Of a DNA stretch of 41,478 nt, positions 39,920-41,478 are shown piece after piece. Within the stretch, counting starts at the first letter, position 1. Each line of letters begins with the position of its first letter. This DNA comes from Chloroflexota bacterium (GTDB lineage Bacteria > Chloroflexota > Anaerolineae > UBA4142), in NCBI GenBank assembly GCA_016219275.1, contig JACRBM010000062.1, forward strand, positions 1-41,478, read 5' to 3'. The translations under genes were made by a program, and so were the position numbers. The notes under the pieces were generated by a model, which saw nothing but the letters and a program-made list of their open reading frames with translations, was not told the origin of the DNA and ran no database searches.

Positions 39920-40282
39920 CTATTTTGAATCCTGACTTGCGATGTCCTCCAACATCTTTTTTGCAATGTCGCGCAAGGGCGGCAAATCCTCTTGAACCGT
40001 ACGCCACACAACTTCGAGATCAACGCTGAAATATTCGTGTGTCATTTTGTCGCGCATCCCAGTCACTTGCTTCCAAGGAATCGCGTTATATTTGTTGCGC
40101 AGGTTTTTCGGCAAATGCCGCGCGGCTTCGCCAACAATTTCGATCATCTTGACGACCGCAAAAATTTTTTCTTCGTCGTCGCCAAATTCATCGAAACTCA
40201 CATCCCTGACAAAGCGCATTGCTTTTTCGGAATAGTCGACAATATCTTGTAAATAATCGGTGTAGACGCGCTTGGCGCTCAT
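39920..40282 (-). CDS. hepT: HepT-like HEPN toxin
   Basis: HEPN-domain RNase-type toxin of 120 residues. The motif RX4HXY is intact: Arg77, His82 and Tyr84 in MRDKMTHEYF. In the family HEPN dimers cut RNA, and the Tyr of this motif is the residue AMPylated by MntA in the best-studied case. ATG 40282 overlaps the TGA of the upstream mntA-like gene (ATGA), so the two are translationally coupled. Symbol follows family naming only. Confidence 0.85.
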   Translation of the reverse strand: MSAKRVYTDYLQDIVDYSEKAMRFVRDVSFDEFGDDEEKIFAVVKMIEIVGEAARHLPKNLRNKYNAIPWKQVTGMRDKMTHEYFSVDLEVVWRTVQEDLPPLRDIAKKMLEDIASQDSK

Positions 40283-40623
40283 AACGGGACGACCTCAGCG
40301 AGGATATAGCGACCGATGTGCGCCTTGAGCGTCTTTTTCATGACCAAATCCACTTTGATGCCGACGAGTTCGCTCAGATGATCTTCCAGTTCGACGTACT
40401 TGAACAGCGAAGGAGCGCGTTCGAATTCTACCAGCAAATCCAAGTCGCTCTTCTTTTTCTGATCACCGCGCACGTACGAGCCAAAGATACCAAGCGATGT
40501 AATCGAATAGTGTTCGCGCAACGCCGGTAAATGTGCGCGCAGGATTCGCTTGGCGCGTGCCAGGTCAGCATTGCGACGCGTGGAACTGGATTTACGGCGA
40601 CCATTCTTGGGTAGTGTTGGCAT
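40279..40623 (-). CDS. mntA: MntA-like nucleotidyltransferase antitoxin
   Basis: Minimal nucleotidyltransferase of 114 residues. GS at 48-49 and DLD with Asp60 and Asp62 form the GSX10DXD catalytic motif, all intact. It neutralises HepT by AMPylating its active-site Tyr. ATG 40623 is preferred to GTG 40632 since GGAG lies 8 nt upstream. The basic N-terminus (1-25) is extra and may bind nucleic acid. Promoter at 40648-40676. Confidence 0.85.
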   Translation of the reverse strand: MPTLPKNGRRKSSSTRRNADLARAKRILRAHLPALREHYSITSLGIFGSYVRGDQKKKSDLDLLVEFERAPSLFKYVELEDHLSELVGIKVDLVMKKTLKAHIGRYILAEVVPL

Positions 40624-40647
40624 TGGGATCACTCCTCGACGCCGTCA

Positions 40648-40676
40648 AGTATAACACATTTGCGACAGCGCTTCAA
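40648..40676 (-). promoter_or_regulatory. Promoter of the mntA-hepT operon
   Basis: On the minus strand TTGAAG (40676-40671), 17-nt spacer, TATACT (40653-40648). It leaves a leader of about 20 nt. Confidence 0.7.
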
Positions 40677-40746
40677 ACGAGCGTGAGATCGTACACAAAA
40701 AATGCCCCACTATCTGGTGATATGGGATATTGAAATTCACGCGCCA

Positions 40747-40763
40747 GATGGTTCAAAACCATC
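40747..40763. repeat. 7-bp hairpin
   Basis: GATGGTT (40747-40753), loop CAA, AACCATC (40757-40763). No clear T tract, so not called a terminator. Confidence 0.5.
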
Positions 40764-40914
40764 GCTCAATAGACCCGCACACCATTCGTTGGACTCGCCC
40801 GTTTGTGACTGGACGGTACCACCGGCGGTTTCCTTTGGCGCGCGAAAGTAAAGAAAATTTATCTTTTCTCCGCTCAATTTGACTAAACTCGTTGGCACAA
40901 AAACTGGGTTCTCA

Positions 40915-40923
40915 TGTTATAAT
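40915..40923 (+). promoter_or_regulatory. Extended -10 promoter
   Basis: TGTTATAAT (TG at 40915, TATAAT 40918-40923) is an extended -10 element. The -35 candidate TTGGCA (40892-40897) has a long 20-nt spacer. It reads toward the exported protein gene at 41231, giving a ~300-nt leader. Confidence 0.5.
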
Positions 40924-41146
40924 GCGCCCAGTTTGCGCACATGCGTGCACTCACACATGTTTGTATCTTCAATCAGTTCTTCTCGGTTTGACCCTGCACT
41001 AAAGCTCGATCGTACGCACAGCACGTCGTAATTCATCTCACTGTGGAGGTGCGCGTTGCATTGCCGTATTCTAGACCCAGGGTTCCTCGGTTTGCTCGTC
41101 TGTTCCTGTACCTAACCATCCCTACGTAAATCCTGATCCAATTCGT

Positions 41147-41166
41147 CATACCACAGGCGTGGTATG
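41147..41166 (+). promoter_or_regulatory. Stem-loop in the long leader
   Basis: CATACCAC (41147-41154), loop AGGC, GTGGTATG (41159-41166), about 65 nt before the ATG. The leader 40930-41230 contains no ORF I can support and no riboswitch class I recognise. Confidence 0.45.
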
Positions 41167-41230
41167 TTAGTTTGCGTTTGCTGTTTTTAGGAACTGAATC
41201 ACGATCGCATTCTTTTCCGGTGGGGGCATC

Positions 41231-41478
41231 ATGAAACACAATCGTCTGACGCAATTCACGCGCGCACTGCACGTCATTCTCCTCGTCACACTCGTGGCGA
41301 ACCCATTTATCAACGTGGGGCAAGCCATCGCCGCAAGCGGAGTATACCGCAAAAGTGTCGGCGACTTCAGATGACAATGGGCACGGTTTTCTGCCAAGCC
41401 TTATCAAAACGACCGCTGTGAAGTTCACTCAACCCAGCGAGCATGGCTTGCGCACAGTCACGTTTCCATCCGCGTCCA
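41231..41478 (+). pseudogene. Secreted protein, frameshifted near start, cut by window end
   Basis: ATG 41231 behind GGTGGGGG opens a frame with a classical signal peptide (residues ~12-36; VILLVTLVANPF, cleavage near GQAIA-A) that stops at TGA 41372-41374 after 47 codons. In the +1 frame the coding-like sequence continues to the window end (AKVSATSDDNGHGF and onward). A one-base shift between about 41320 and 41345 would restore a longer extracellular protein. Sequencing error, pseudogene or true frameshift cannot be separated here. Family unknown. Confidence 0.5.

Noticed and set aside
40930-41230. Known riboswitch in the long leader (c-di-GMP type was considered)
   Set aside because: No class-specific motif could be matched by eye; only a simple 8-bp hairpin is clear.

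Overview
The window looks like a piece of a Chloroflexota genome (Anaerolineae-like), probably from a draft or metagenome assembly. The evidence is GC-rich DNA with AT-rich intergenic hairpins, lipoproteins with Thr/Pro-rich linkers, very large PAS/GAF signalling proteins, a SARP-type ATPase regulator, a short family typical of this phylum, and abundant small palindromic and heptameric repeats. No rRNA gene, intact tRNA gene or CRISPR array is visible. The organism assignment is inference from gene style, not from a marker gene.

Region 1 (1-5254, minus strand) is a redox operon: diheme b-type membrane protein, 12-heme cytochrome c, six-cluster ferredoxin, FAD oxidoreductase, and a multiheme cytochrome that runs off the left edge. 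It looks like a route for electrons between a cytoplasmic NAD(P)H/ferredoxin pool, the membrane and extracytoplasmic hemes. Upstream lie four TTAAG-type half-sites spaced exactly 11 bp apart, ahead of a TATAAT box; this is the arrangement expected for a PhoB/PhoP/OmpR-type activator.

Region 2 (5405-18540, plus strand) is a signalling cluster: orphan NMT1-like substrate-binding protein, HAMP/PAS histidine kinase, single-domain response regulator, receiver-PAS protein, and a 2339-residue PAS/GAF protein ending in an HD-GYP c-di-GMP phosphodiesterase domain. A 119-bp element with terminal inverted repeats and a 9-bp target duplication sits between the two regulators.

Region 3 (18572-28030, minus strand) holds cell-surface proteins (Ig-like lipoprotein, LysM/Fn3/DNRLRE-like protein), a 71-residue conserved protein, and a translationally coupled pair: transglutaminase-like lipoprotein followed by a SARP/STAND/TPR regulator.

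Region 4 (27970-35040, plus strand) holds a DUF4160/DUF2442 pair and then a run of poorly known envelope genes: zinc-ribbon membrane proteins, a long Ala-rich coiled-coil exported protein, and proteins sharing a ~60-residue Trp-containing N-terminal module. This run is the best candidate for an undescribed system.

Region 5 (35190-39371, minus strand) is a LysR regulator and a kinase/LuxR-type response regulator pair. Region 6 (39401-41478) looks like the edge of an integrated element: the 3' half of an initiator-like tRNA-Met(CAU) with its terminator, a second copy of the 119-bp element in opposite orientation, a HepT/MntA toxin-antitoxin pair, a long untranslated leader, and the start of a secreted protein that is frameshifted and cut by the window end.
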